Shown here: positions 50,201 through 63,000 of the stretch, in pieces
How the letters are laid out: every line of letters starts with the position of its first letter
How positions within the stretch are numbered: the stretch's first letter is position 1
Assembly (NCBI GenBank): GCA_963965975.1
Contig: OZ014415.1
Coordinates: 7,665,057-7,729,056 of the forward strand
DNA from: Xestospongia bergquistia
Lineage: Eukaryota; Porifera; Demospongiae; Haplosclerida; Petrosiidae
Length of the DNA stretch: 64,000 nucleotides
Direction: 5' to 3'
Notes under the pieces: generated by a model
Databases searched by the model: none
The model's input: the letters and a program-made list of their open reading frames with translations, nothing else
What the model was told of the DNA's origin: nothing
Made by a program: the position numbers and the translations under genes

Positions 50201-52081
50201 AGAGAGAGTAGAAGGTGACAGCTGCTAATAGATGGTAAGTAGACAATTAAACAATGAAAAATTAAACGATCAATCATCAATGAATCTAATGTATTAATTA
50301 TTTCTTCAATTTCATTTGTTATTTAGTTAAAGTAACTCACTTACTCCTCAATTACTTAGTAGCTAGTTTATCACACTTACCATCTGGTTCAGTCATACAA
50401 CTATCACTAGCAGGTGTACTCTGTCCAGCACTGTTATTAGCTACAATAGTACAGTTGTACATTGTAAAAGGTTGTAAACCATCAGCAGTAACATTAACAG
50501 GAGGAGGATGAGAGTAGACCCTTGGTAGAGAGGAGGGAACTACTTTACTCTCAGTCTCATAACAAGACAATGTGTAGTTGATGATAATACCATATTGAAG
50601 AAATGGATCAGGTGGTAACCACTGTACTGTGAACTCATCAGAATAGATGTTTATAATGGAGAAATTCATTGGAGGACCACCAGGAGCTAATTCAAATATT
50701 AAAAAAGTTAAGCATAATTTTAAGTTACCTTGTTCATGTGTAATAGTAGTCCCAAATGTAGGGTATCCAGTTCCAATATTGTTAGTACCATGAAGACTAC
50801 AATTAAGAGGAGTACCAGGTCGAAACCTGTTAAGTATTAAATCAACTGATCCTTTCATATCGACAACAAATGGAGAGTCTACCAAATAAGAGATCTCATT
50901 GATTATCTCATAGCAAATCAATGTATAATTAGTTATGTCCTCTCCTATAAGAGGTGGATCCCAACTAAACATGACAGCAGTAGAATTAACAGACAAAAGA
51001 GTGAAATTCATTGGATGGCCAGGAGGCACTACAAAACATAAAATTTCATCAGAGCATGAGCATACATTATTGTATAAATTACATTTAAAATTGTTCAATC
51101 ATTAATAAACTTATACATTTAAAATATTACAAGTAACCTATTATCCATTAGATATGATACAGGCTACTTATGTTGAATTATTTTATAAATACTCTATAAG
51201 TTGTCACTCTTGTTCTAATGATCACTTACTTACCAACTATTGTCACATTAAATTCCAACTCTATATAGCCTTCAGTATTCTCAACCTCAAGTACATATAT
51301 CCCTTCGTCTTCTAATGTGACATTAACTAAAGTTAAATTGAGTCCATGTTGTCCTGATACACTAGCTCTACTGTCATTTAGAACATTTGAGACTTCTTCA
51401 TTGCTATAATAAGTCCATGTCACAGTGGGATCAGGATAGCCTCCTTCATAGATGAACGATAATTTCATATCATTTCCAATGGGTACATTTAATGTTTGCA
51501 ATGTGATATGAGTGATTTGAGGAGCAACTATAGAAGGGAAAGATAAATATATGAGAGTTCTGTAAGTCAGATGGCTCGTAATATATAATTGTGATCTACA
51601 ATGTAAAAATTTGTTATTGCAACAATCAAGTTGTAGCTTTCATGGGTGGATCGTTATGGAATTCAGAATTTAAATTCTATAGTAATCTACTTATGTAAAT
51701 AAATTGGTTGTTAAAATAACATTAATTTTACAGTGATAAAGCACAGAATTTAAACAACATATTAATAGCCTTACCTGCTATATTAATTGTAACATCTTGA
51801 TGATTCTTTCCAACAACATTATTAGCTCTACAAGTATATCTACCAGCTTGTTTTGCTTGAATGTCATTGATTGTGAGACGAGAGACCCTATTAGAGAGTT
51901 GTTGTATAGTTACTGAGTTATTGTTCAATTCTATGTTGTCTTTTAGCCAAGTAAAGGTTGGAGGTGGATCACCATTGCTATCATTACAAGTGATAGAGAA
52001 TGTTGTGTTTATAGCGACAACGATTTCTCTATTGTTGAGACAATTACAATTTGAAGAGAGAGTGACTGAAGGACGAGCTAA

Positions 52082-52143
<62 letters not shown>

Positions 52144-53586
52144 GTACATGTAGATGTTAACTTGTAAGTAATTTTTTGTTTTACATACACACATATGTGT
52201 ACTATGCTCATTAACAATTAAAACTAGTAAAATTATTATTCTAATCTGGTTACTAAGTGAAAGATACATACTATCAGACATCAATGGAACTTTGTATAGT
52301 TGGTCTAACTAGTTACCATGTGCATACTTGTATGTTAGGTAATAGACAAACAGTAGACTTCTAAGAAGAGTCATTTTTCGTAAGCATAACAAGGACTAAG
52401 TCTAATATCATTTAATTTAGTTTAAAAAGGTGCAAGACAGGCTATTGACATATGGAGGGTATACAAAAAAGGAGAGCAGTGTTATGTAACCTCAACAAGC
52501 CTGGGTTTACCTATGTCACTGTTATATAATGTGCTGTTGTTTTAACAAAAACAATTTAAATAGCTAAGACCTATCATCAGTTAATTAATTAGTGTACGTG
52601 TACATGTAAATAATCCTGTGAATACTAACAACATACATATGGTTGTCTTATAATGTTTAATATGACATATCAACTCACAATGAATGTCCAATATGTGACT
52701 AGCAGTAGCAGTACCAGCTGAAGTAGTGACATGACATTCATATATTCCTTCCATTGATAGCTGAAACCCATTATCTGGTGTAATAAACACCGAACTTTTA
52801 GAAATGTAAATGTCAAATCCTTTACTACTAGCCAGTTGTGATGTTAATAATTCATTATTTAGATACCAAGTTATGTTATCTGCAGAAGGTTCTGGATTTC
52901 CTGATACAAATACTTTGAGTACCAAATTTCCAAAATCATTTTCAGACTTTGTGCTAACTTCATTCTCCATAATTACAATAGGATTACCTTTAGAATGTAA
53001 AGGGAGAAAGCAGATAAAGAGAAAGAATTAAGATACAAACATAAAGTATACAATCTGGTAAAGATAATATAATGTAATAATTACATAGACTGACCTTCAG
53101 TAATTTCCAAAGTACGTGAACCACTAATTGATGTACATGTATAATTACCAGTCATATTACTTTGAAAATTCTGAAACACAAGTATACGATCAGCTGTGTC
53201 ATCTGTATAATATACTAAGGATCCACTATTAGGATGACTGTTGTCTACAGTTACTCCAACACCATTCACTGTCCATGGTGTATTAGAAAAATCATCACTT
53301 TTACATTCAATACTATATGTTTGACCTGTAGTCAACTGAATACTGCGTGAATGACCTTGGAATTCTATGTTAGTTTTTCCTGTTCCTTTTCCATTGACTA
53401 TTTTATTAATAGACAGTGTTGGTTGACCTAGAAGAGAGATATAAAAATAAAAACTTCAGGGTACATAAGAACGGAGTTAGTGTTAATTGGATTGATAAAC
53501 AATAAGTAATAGTACTCACTTTCACACAACAAGAATTGAAGAAAAATGAAACAGTAAAGACTGACATGTTGATAGCAGAACATCAT
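42119..53586 (-). CDS. Gene C: Ig4-FN3x8-stalk-TM-RPTP-like linker-ZU5-UPA-DD-DD receptor
   Basis: Thirty-three exons join to 2126 codons, all in phase. Signal: 53520-53586. Ig: 53095-53427, 52679-52987, 51775-52077, 51234-51527. FN3: 50729-51028, 50381-50686, 49864-50184, 49500-49805, 49028-49336, 48645-48926, 48343-48540+47889-47981, 47277-47588. Stalk micro-exons: 46587-47200. TM: 46437-46536 (LIAISVVVVVIVVILIITVS). Juxtamembrane: 46121-46263, 45851-45945, 45707-45794, 44832-44912, 44623-44700, 44276-44458. ZU5: 43679-44226; 43470-43619; UPA-like: 43163-43394; linker: 43024-43107; death domains: 42620-42973 and 42119-42411. The ectodomain is paralogous to F2 and G, the tail to A and B. Three juxtamembrane exons resemble the receptor tyrosine phosphatase linker, yet no phosphatase domain follows. 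The design parallels UNC5 (Ig/TSP-TM-ZU5-UPA-DD) with a different ectodomain. It is expected at the plasma membrane, linking contact or ligand sensing to death-fold adaptors; that role is inferred. Confidence 0.85.
44497..44533. repeat. (AT)n microsatellite in an intron of C
   Basis: About eighteen AT units just upstream (coding strand) of the 44276-44458 exon. In gene D the same tract is about 20 bp longer (57269-57326), the main length difference between the copies. Confidence 0.9.
45707..46263 (-). other. RPTP-like juxtamembrane exons in gene C
   Basis: Exons 46121-46263, 45851-45945 and 45707-45794 follow the TM. They encode SIPRSEFHQHVKEMHQSRDK, then RFELDDQSLNKPG and ATTLVNQPKNRITNVYP. 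Receptor tyrosine phosphatases have the same order just before the catalytic core: an IP-x-x-x-(F/L) helix, an FxxEFExL-like segment, an NKxKNRYxNVxPYD segment. The match ends exactly at the exon border after NVYP. No phosphatase core (HCSAGxGRTG type) is visible in the following introns or elsewhere. Confidence 0.65.
46587..47200 (-). other. Array of repeated stalk micro-exons in gene C
   Basis: Six phase 1-1 exons of 33, 27, 63, 33, 27 and 33 nt: 47168-47200 (ESTSDVVSLLS), 47084-47110 (VSTSHVVPT), 46949-47011 (ESASHVVSGIESPSPVVSLL...), 46764-46796 (ESTSDVVSLLS), 46670-46696 (VSTSNIVPT), 46587-46619 (ESTSHEVPLLN). Each has a GT donor, mostly GTAAGT or similar, and most are preceded by a (CT)n tract ending CCAG. 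The TM exon starts with the same EST motif, so it joins the series. Confidence 0.85.
46682..47240. repeat. Cluster of (GA)n and (GT)n microsatellites between stalk micro-exons
   Basis: (GA)n tracts lie near 46700-46722, 46855-46912, 47013-47048, 47113-47126 and 47203-47239, and a (GT)n near 46821-46850. On the coding strand they are (CT)n, ending at the acceptors of the micro-exons. Confidence 0.9.
52082..52140. repeat. (GA)n microsatellite at an Ig acceptor of C
   Basis: About 29 GA units just upstream (coding strand) of the third Ig exon of gene C. F1 and F2 have degenerate GA/CAGA repeats at the same place (16880-16945, 39682-39745). Confidence 0.9.
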
Positions 53587-53745
53587 CTCTCCATGATACA
53601 ACACTTGATACAAATAAGCAGTTACAGGTGGTCTTTTTGTAGATTCCCCTTTGAGCAGTTTAGACAACAATAGAAATTTCAGAAGTTTACTATCAAGAGC
53701 TACTCTTAAGAAGCCATTTTTATGAATAACTATGCCTTGATTTGC

Positions 53746-53964
53746 AATAAGGGACCACATCTGTTACAACATTTGTGACCCGATTTGTGAAAAGGGACTA
53801 CAGTTGAAACACCTCAAAAAACAGTTTGGTATACATGCACGCAGTTACCAGGAATAATTGTCCATACATAGCAACACTATGTATCCAAACTGTCTTTTGG
53901 GATGCTTTAACAGTGGTATCTTTCATAAATCCGATAAAATGTTTTACCAGAAGTGGTCCCTTAT
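53746..53964. mobile_element. AAGGGACCAC MITE, second complete copy
   Basis: Identical by eye to 40974-41192 and part of the large duplication, so probably not an independent insertion. Confidence 0.7.
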
Positions 53965-54468
53965 AATGCAAACAGGTCACTAGGTTAAATTTAATAGGAG
54001 AGATAGATGAGAATGGAGAATTCTATTTCATTAAAGCATAGTCTCTCATAGCAGTGAGTATAGACTATTTTCTGCTTTGATGTTGAGCTTAAAAGATGAT
54101 CCAAGATAATTATTTTACAGATGAAAACCCAGTGTCTGTAAACCTAGCTACAATGAATTGAAACTCATTGCTGTCCAGAACTCATGATGGAATAGTTTTA
54201 AGTTCCATGCTACTTTCCTGTTGTTACTTTATTTAATTAGTTACTAATAATATATTCATCAAAATATGTAAGTGCAATTTGTAAGCTGGTTAAACATGGA
54301 ATCTCATTACCTTCTAATTTGTAGGATGCTACAGCTTTCACTATTGATTATCAAAACACTTGCATTTTAAAAAAATTAAGCAATCACGTAAATAAAATAT
54401 TTACTAAAAATGAAGTAGATGTAGGAATGGATAATATTAGTCCAATACAAAGAATGCAGAGGGCAAGA

Positions 54469-54622
54469 TAGTAGAGATGGCAATTACATCATTTCTACTC
54501 AATAACATGACACAAGCAATTAAGGATATACACGAGCTATCTAAATCACAATAAATAATTATCAGTGATACATTCTGTGTCTGTGGTATTATGTAGGAAT
54601 GATGTAATTGCCATACCTACTA
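54469..54622. mobile_element. MITE-like inverted repeat, second copy
   Basis: Copy of 41697-41850 carried by the large duplication. Confidence 0.65.
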
Positions 54623-54890
54623 AACTCACTATGATTTTTGAGTCACTTCTATCTAATGAAGGGTGAGGCTATGAGGGTGTCACACTCAAGGAGTATTTAG
54701 AATAATTTTATTGATTATTTCATAGTTTTATTAGTCAATGCAAGTGTGTTTTCGTTAAAGAATAATATATTTAACAATACCAAACTGTGCCAGTTAGAAT
54801 ACTTGTAAAACAACATAATATAGGTATAGAATAACCAAACTTTAAGAAATACAGAGAATATATGTATATATTTGTGACCTGACAAAACAA

Positions 54891-57266
54891 TTAAGATTGT
54901 AAATAGACAATTATATTCTCCACTACTTTGTAAGCTTTAATAGTATCAGATTGTAACACATTGATAACAGTACCCCATGTAAAACTATCAGGATTAGTCT
55001 GACACCATTTATTAAAGACTTGATTAAATCTCTCTTGACAGTTAGGGTAGTCTATACGTAGACTATTAAGGTAACCCTCCTCTAGACCAACTGCCACTCC
55101 AAATAAGTGGTACTTATCTTCTATCTTTGCTCCAATAAGATTGTTAAGATCTGCTACAGAAGGAATTGCTTGTAATGTATCATCTGTAACTAAAGAAAGA
55201 TATGTGGAAGATAGACTAAACAGATAGACAACTGATATGTAGCTACAGACAGATGGATGGAATAGCTAACAGACAACCAAATGGATGAATAGATGGTAGA
55301 ATGGATAACTAATTAATGATGGATGAATAAACAGACATACATATCTAGTTAGACATACAATCAACACTGACAGACTTATGAGGTACTATACCTTGAGAAT
55401 TAAGTCCATGATACTTATTACACATGGAACAGTAAATACCATCTACTACTGGTGTCTGTGTATTCTCTTGAGTTATGAAATGATGCTTAACATCAACTGC
55501 AACTTCCGTCAAACCAATTTTATGAAGAGCTTCTGTTAAAGGTTCCCACGATGCACTTTTATTCTTAACTCTCCATTGAAGTAGTACTTTCCTAGTACAT
55601 TGTAGAGGATCATGATACCTCATTTCAATGTCATCTAGTTGACCAACAGTTAGACCAAGTTCATAGCCAAAATCAAACCACTTCTCACACAAATTATCTT
55701 TACTTGTAATGGTATGAAGTATCTCTCCAAAGAAAGGGTCTGTATCTAAATTTAGAATTAACTTATGTAAACAATATTAATATTAATTTTTATACCTTTA
55801 GAGAAAAATCTTTCATCTGTTAGTGATGATGAACTTGTTGATGAAGTAGGAGTTGGAGGAAAAGAAAAACGCTTACTATCTGTTGAGTTTGATAGTAAGT
55901 ATTACAATAATGTAAAATTTAGATATGAATATACCTGCTTTTTCTAAGACAATTGTATCAATAGTAGGAGGGTGGACATCATTAAATGTAACTGTTATGT
56001 TTTGGGTTCCAACATCCATTATATTTTCGACTTTGAATTTTAGACGAAAACGAGGAGGATAGGAGAGTAATTGTTCCAGAAGTTTAAGCCTCTCCTTGTG
56101 GTTACTCGTAACCTCTCCCCCTTCACAGCCCATCATCTTATAGTAATCAATGGAGTCCTCACATATCTGTTGGGAATAATATTAATAAAACAAAAATATG
56201 TTAATATTACTGTAGACCAGGAAATGTTCTATTATTCTTACATATTCATAGCAAAATCCGTTATAGGACCACTTCCAGTCAGGGATATTCTCAGGTTGAA
56301 GTGAAAAAGAAACATGACCATTCTCAGCCCAGTTGACTGGTATGTAATAAGATAATGAGTAACCTTCTCTACTATATTGTTCCTTTAACATCTAAATGTA
56401 GCATTAAATTAATTCAACTAGCAGGAATATATATTAGTTATTAGACTGACCTGCACACAACCACTCTCTTGATACAAAAAGATATAATCTACAAATAAAG
56501 TATCGTCTTCCCTCTTATCAGCTCGAGCTATTAGATATTTCTTTGGTAACTCACTGTATGTTTGACCTTTAGTAGCAATACAGTTAGAACAGAAGTGAGG
56601 AGTAAGAATTTTCACCAAATTAGACTCAATTGTCACTCGACATTCATTGTTTAGTTTGAAAGTAAACACACTGTTTCTTAAAAAGGTTTCATCATCAGCT
56701 GTCAGTAAATATAGTTGATTTCTAAAAACCTCCATATTAGAGACATCAATGTGATGAGGTATATATAATTTAGCTGGTTTCATTAGTTGACAGTTGATGT
56801 GTGTCCACACAATAGGAGACACAGAAATAAAATCATCTTTAAACTTGAATTTATCACTTAACAAGGTCACACCAAACCAGACTGTAGCTGTCCCTTCTAT
56901 GGCTCCCTCTGGAATGATAAGAGTAACTCCATATTGACTACAGTGATGTACTAAACCAGTAGCAGTGAGTTCTAATACTGTCAAATTTTCAAAAATAGCT
57001 ATACAACATAAAAAATATTATGTTAGACAAGACTGATATTTATTTACTTTTCATAATTTTGAGATCTGGAAGTAAGTCAGTTTTAAAATAACTTGATATG
57101 TTGCTTTCTTCACTAGTAGTATTAACATACTTCATCTTATAATCAGAACAGGAGGCAGCTGTTTGATCTTGTTTTATAACATTATCAGATGATATGTCTT
57201 CATTTGTCAGTGAAACTGAAGACAAAGAATCTTGATTTGAGTAAATAATAATAATAAGATAAAAAT

Positions 57267-57330
<64 letters not shown>

Positions 57331-59608
57331 GTAATTAATCTTTGTTGAGTTTACAAAATGTTTAAAAATCTTATGTATAAATAGGTTAGAAAAATGGGAC
57401 TATAAATGACTTACCAATATCTTGAAAATCAGCATATTCCATTCTCATTTGTGGCCTAGTAGTTGAGGGTGTGGTCATTTCAACAATGTTATCTATAGTA
57501 TAATAAGAAAACCACAACTAAATAATAAGGTCGATGTTTTTTTTATATGTTAAAAGATAATTAAATATAAATTGTTATGGATTAATTCAATTATCATGTG
57601 GTTAAATAGAATTAGTAACTTACCAACATCTAGAGACTTAGTATCTTCCAAAGGTTGGTCTACACTACTTGTTTGTAGTCTAGCTATTGAGGATGTGGTC
57701 ATCACTAAGGATACAATAAATAATGTAAATATCATAAAATGAATAATTAATTCAACATAAATATATATACTCATAATGTCAGTTTTATGCTTGAAATTTG
57801 AATCCCAAAGTAAAAGTAGACACCTTTAAGAATTACAAACAAAACTTCAGTTACTGAAACATATAATGATGTTTGTACTACAAGTAAATATAAATTTCCA
57901 ATGAAATGTAGGAATATGGTGGTAGAAACTTCTGAAACAAGGTCACAAAAGTAATGCCAGTCACAAACAACAATAGCACATGAATGGATATATAACACTG
58001 TAAATAACACATGGTCCAAAACGATTATAAGACTGTCTTGCACACTTTGTATGCCAGGCAGTAAAAGCAAAAATACACATTGATAATTTAAGGAAGCCAA
58101 GTCCTAGATCAGCATACTTTATTAATGACCCCTACTCCCTAAACCCTAAACATTAACTGTTAAAGCATGTTGTCCAAAGGTCAGACTGTCTCCATAATAA
58201 TTGGAAAATCAGTGATTTCATCTAGTTTAAAAATTTCATAATGTTTAAATTATTTTGATGATATTATATTAGAGACTAAGACAGAAATATCAGAGATCAG
58301 TGACTATTGATCGATCTAATACATAGACAAAATCCGATAGAGTGTTATACATAATAACATCCTCCTTATGTTTGCAACATAATAACAAATGAATAATAGC
58401 ACTAGTCATCTTGTTATACTGAGTTATACAGAGTTATACTACATCATACTACAATATGCAGAACATACTATACTAAAGTGTATATTGGTATAGCTTACAA
58501 GGATAGACATTGGTAATTCTATTCTTTGGTTGATTGACAAGTGTTGTTGCAGCTTCATGTAGACCAACTCCAGGTTTGTTTAATGACTAACGAAAGATAA
58601 GGTTTCCATAGCAATAGTAATTAGAAGCAAGGCACGTCTTACTTGGTCATCAAGTTCAAATCTTTTATCACGACTTTGATGCATTTCTTTGACATGTTGG
58701 TGAAATTCACTTCGAGGAATTGATTTCATACATTTGCCTATTAAATGATAAATGAATGCATAAAAGGAAATGGATGAATGATTTGTATGGATAAATACAT
58801 GTAGATATTATGATATACAAATGATCATATAAACAGACCAATATGTAATAAAAATGGACACATTAAGCAGTAAATTGATATAATGAGTAATTGGACAGTT
58901 ATATGTACTTACTATGATTTAATTCAGGTGTTATCTTAATTGATTCAAGCTCAGTAACTTTGCTGTTTAATGACTTTGACTTCTTAAATTCAGTTTTGTC
59001 ATCTTCCTTAATATAATCTGAGGGTTTATAGCCAACTAAAGATCTTGGTTTGTTCCTGTGTGTGTCAGTCACATAATATATGCAATGTGAATCACATGAC
59101 ATAGTCACATAGTCTATAAAGATCACACGATCTCTAGCATTATGTACATGTAGTACATTAAAATGCATAGTACAAGTTAATATTCTATATTTCACATGAT
59201 GTGCATGTGCTTATCACACAATGCTCACCTCATTACTGTAATAATGGCAATGCTTACAGTAATAATTAATATTACTACTATAACAACAACAACTGAAATA
59301 GCTATAAGGACAAATAAACCAGTTGATTCTAGAAAGAGAGAGATTATCTCAAACACAATATCATATAAGATACCTTACCATTAAGCAGTGGAACTTCATG
59401 ACTAGTTGATTCTGGAAAGAGAGAGATCAACTAAAACACAACATCATATAGGATAACATACCTGTAGGAACTATATTACTAGTTGACACTGGAGAGAGAG
59501 AGAGAGAGAGAGAGGAAGAGAAAGGTCAACTAAAACATCATATAAGGTTACTTACCTGAAAGTAGTGAAACTACATCGCTGGTTGACTCTGGAGAGAGGG
59601 AGCAAGCG

Positions 59609-59685
<77 letters not shown>

Positions 59686-59782
59686 AACTAAAACATCATA
59701 CAAGGTTACTTTACTTACCTGAAAGTAGTGAAACTACAGGACTTGGTGACTCTATACCTGAAACTACATGACTTGCTGACTC

Positions 59783-59820
<38 letters not shown>

Positions 59821-59971
59821 AACTAAAATGCAACATCATATAAGATAACTTACCTGTAGGAACTACATGACTAGTTGACACTGGAGAGAGAGAGAGGAAG
59901 AGAAAGGTCAACTAAAACATCAAATAAGGTTACTTACCTGAAAGTAGTGAAACTACATCACTGGTTGACTC

Positions 59972-60014
<43 letters not shown>

Positions 60015-63000
60015 ACTAAAACACAATATTGTATAAGATAACTTACCTGTAAGTAGTGGAACTATATGTACAACAGGTTCACTACTACTACCTTCACCCA
60101 CACTAGTTACAGCACTAACAGTTACAATATACCTCATACCAGCCTGTAAATCATTAATAGTCACTTCATGTTGATTAGCAGGGACAATGACAAAGTTCTT
60201 ATTAATTTGTATTTGTCGAGAGTAACGTTGAGGAGCGTAATTGATAATATAATGAATTATCTTCCCTCGTGCTATTGTAATATCAATTGGAGTCCATGTA
60301 ATGGACATAGCTGTTTGATTGATATGTCTTACACTGACATTTGTAGGTGGAGGAGGTCCTATAAAAAAATTAGTATAATATTATATATTTACTGGTATTT
60401 TCATGAATTGATAGTAAATTAACATGTATTACTATGCTATTGTTCAGTTATCTCCTCATCTAACTAATAAATAGTAACAAATATTGTGTTTTTAGAATAT
60501 AGGAAATAAAGATTAGTATTACTGAGTGACAAATCTATCAATACAACTGCTGATTATTAATAATTATTTATCATTTATTAATTACTGAGAGTATGGGATT
60601 GAGGAAATTATCACTTTAAATACAAAAATCAATCTATAAAAAAACACATGAAACTTACTTCCTTCTTCAGTGAATATAACATAGTTGACAGGCTCTCCTG
60701 GACCTTTTGAGTTGATAGCAATGACTGTGACATTATATGGAATAAAACCACCTATTGAGAGAAAGAAGTCAATTGAATAAAATTTTTAACCTCAATTATT
60801 TTGACAATATTAAATTTAAAGGCCATAATAATCATACATCCTTATAGTCTATTATCACTCTTCCACTGACTATTACTATAAATGTAATGTTGTTAGATGT
60901 ATTATAGATATTGTTAGTTATATTAAATGTTGTCTGTTAAAGTTGAATTGTTGCTATGCATTAGACAGGGTCACTTGAGGTCTTTTCCATCACATTATTT
61001 TTAAAAATTAGACAAGCAAAGTTTTAGAGAAACTATTGAAGTTTCAAATAAAACAAATCTAACTAATTTTATTGAATATAAGATTAAAGTGTACATGTAT
61101 ACTGTCACTTACTTAGTCCCTTAAACTGAACTTCAAACTGGCTTCCATTTATAACTATCATTTGTCTGTCCTCTCTAGTATATTGTACAATAGTCACTTG
61201 ATACTGTAAAATGATACCATGAGCTACTGAGAGAGACTGATCGGTACAGTTGATAAGTAAGATAGATGATGTGAGAGGATGATATTCAATTCCTTCCACT
61301 GGACCAGGTGCTTTGAGAATAAAGGAAAAGGTTGATGGATTGATACAAAAAACAGTTGGATGAATAATCATTCAATTAATAGGTTAATGAACTAACAAGT
61401 GAATAAATACTCACTGGATTCCTCTGTTCGTACTATCTTCAAATCACTGCTTGGTCCCTCTCCTATGGCAGTCCAGGCTGAGACCTGTACTTCTATTAGT
61501 TGATATGGACTGAGACCCATAACTTCATATTCATTCTTAAATACAGGTACAGAGTCAACACTACCATTAAGATAATCTACATGTACACTATATTGTGTAA
61601 TGTAACCATTAGGTTTAAATGGAGGGGCCCATGTAACCAAGATAGAGTAAGAAGAGATAGAAGTAAGAGAGACATACCGAGGAGGACTACCAGGTTCTGT
61701 GTAAAACAAGAATTAAAATTTATAAATAAATGAATAAAGAGATGGATGGACATACAAGCAAGAAATGGAACATTGAAACAAAAAGCCAAAAACTTACTTT
61801 CTTCTCTTGTTCTCCTTGTCAATTTTGCAGGTGGTCCTTCTCCCTCTGTAGAATTAGCGAACACATAGCACTCATATGTAGTACCAGGTGTGAGCCCATA
61901 AATAACTAAATTATATACTCCATCAGTCATTTCAAGTTCATCATCAGCTGATACTTGAATAGGTTCAAACTCAGTTGTATTACAGCCAATTGTGTAGTTA
62001 ACAATAATACCATTCTGTTGTGCATCAGGTATAGGTTGCCATGACAACTTGAGAGTTGTAGAATTGAAGATTGTCATCAAAAAAGATGAAGGAGTCCCAT
62101 CAGGTACTGTAAGAGATAGCAAATGGTAAACTAAATAGACTGTTATATAACGAGAAGAAAAATGATAAACAAGTCTTATGACATAATTTTTTTTCCTATT
62201 TTTGTTGGTATATTGTTAAAGTCATTCACTCATTCCTCAATTACTAAGTGGCTAGTTTATCACACTTACCATCTGGTTCAGTCATACAACTATCACTAGC
62301 AGCTGTACTCTGTCCAGCACTATTATTAGCTACAATAGTACAGTTGTACATTGTAAAAGGTTGTAAACCATCAATAGTAACATTAACAGGAGGAGGATGA
62401 GAGTAGACCCTTGGTAGAGAGGAAGGGACTACTTTACTTTTAGTCTCGTAACAAGACAATGTGTAGCTAATGATAATACCATATTGAAGAAATGGATCAG
62501 GTGGTAACCACTGTACTGTGAGCTCATGAGAATAGATGTTTGTAATAGAGAAACTCCTTGGAGGACCACCAGGAGCTACAGATAGAAAAAAAGATCACTT
62601 ATCTCTTCACTTTATCAATGAGGATCTACCAACCTTCTTTTTGAGTAGTAGTATAATTGTATGCAGCTGGACCTGTTCCAGCCTCATTAGAAGCAGTAAC
62701 ACTACAGTTAATAGTAGTACCAGGTCTAAATCCATTAAGAACAAGATCAACAGAGCCATTATAATTATTGACAGTATAAGGAAATACAGGAGATTTAACA
62801 AGATATGAAAATCCATTAATTGTCTCATGGCAAGTAAGAGTGTATTTAATGATGAAACCATGTCTATGTTCTAGAGGAGGTGAGCTCCAAGCCAGGGAAA
62901 GAGCAGTTGAATTGAGAGCAGAGATAACAAAACTTGTAGGAGGAGAAGTAAGAGCTAAATAAATAGTAATAGAGAGAGTAGAAGGTGACAGCTGCTAATA

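Larger units (their letters stand above)
40855..51229. repeat. Large near-identical direct repeat, copy 1
   Basis: It matches 53627-64000 with an offset of 12772, 12792 or 12770 bp. The offset changes only at microsatellites: an (AT)n near 44500 and (GT)n/(GA)n near 46830-46910. By eye I found only a handful of substitutions (for example 45911/58703, 50646/63416, 51076/63846, 51171/63941, 51208/63978). Left of 40855 the similarity to the C region drops to several per cent difference. Confidence 0.9.
53587..54890. other. Intergenic region between C and D
   Basis: Nearly identical to 40815-42118. It contains second copies of both MITEs (53746-53964; 54469-54622), the candidate promoter of C on the left and the 3' end of D on the right. 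Confidence 0.55.

Noticed and set aside
59565..59771. Plus-strand frame with runs of CV and RE
   Set aside because: Translation of (GT)n and (GA)n microsatellites; not a protein.
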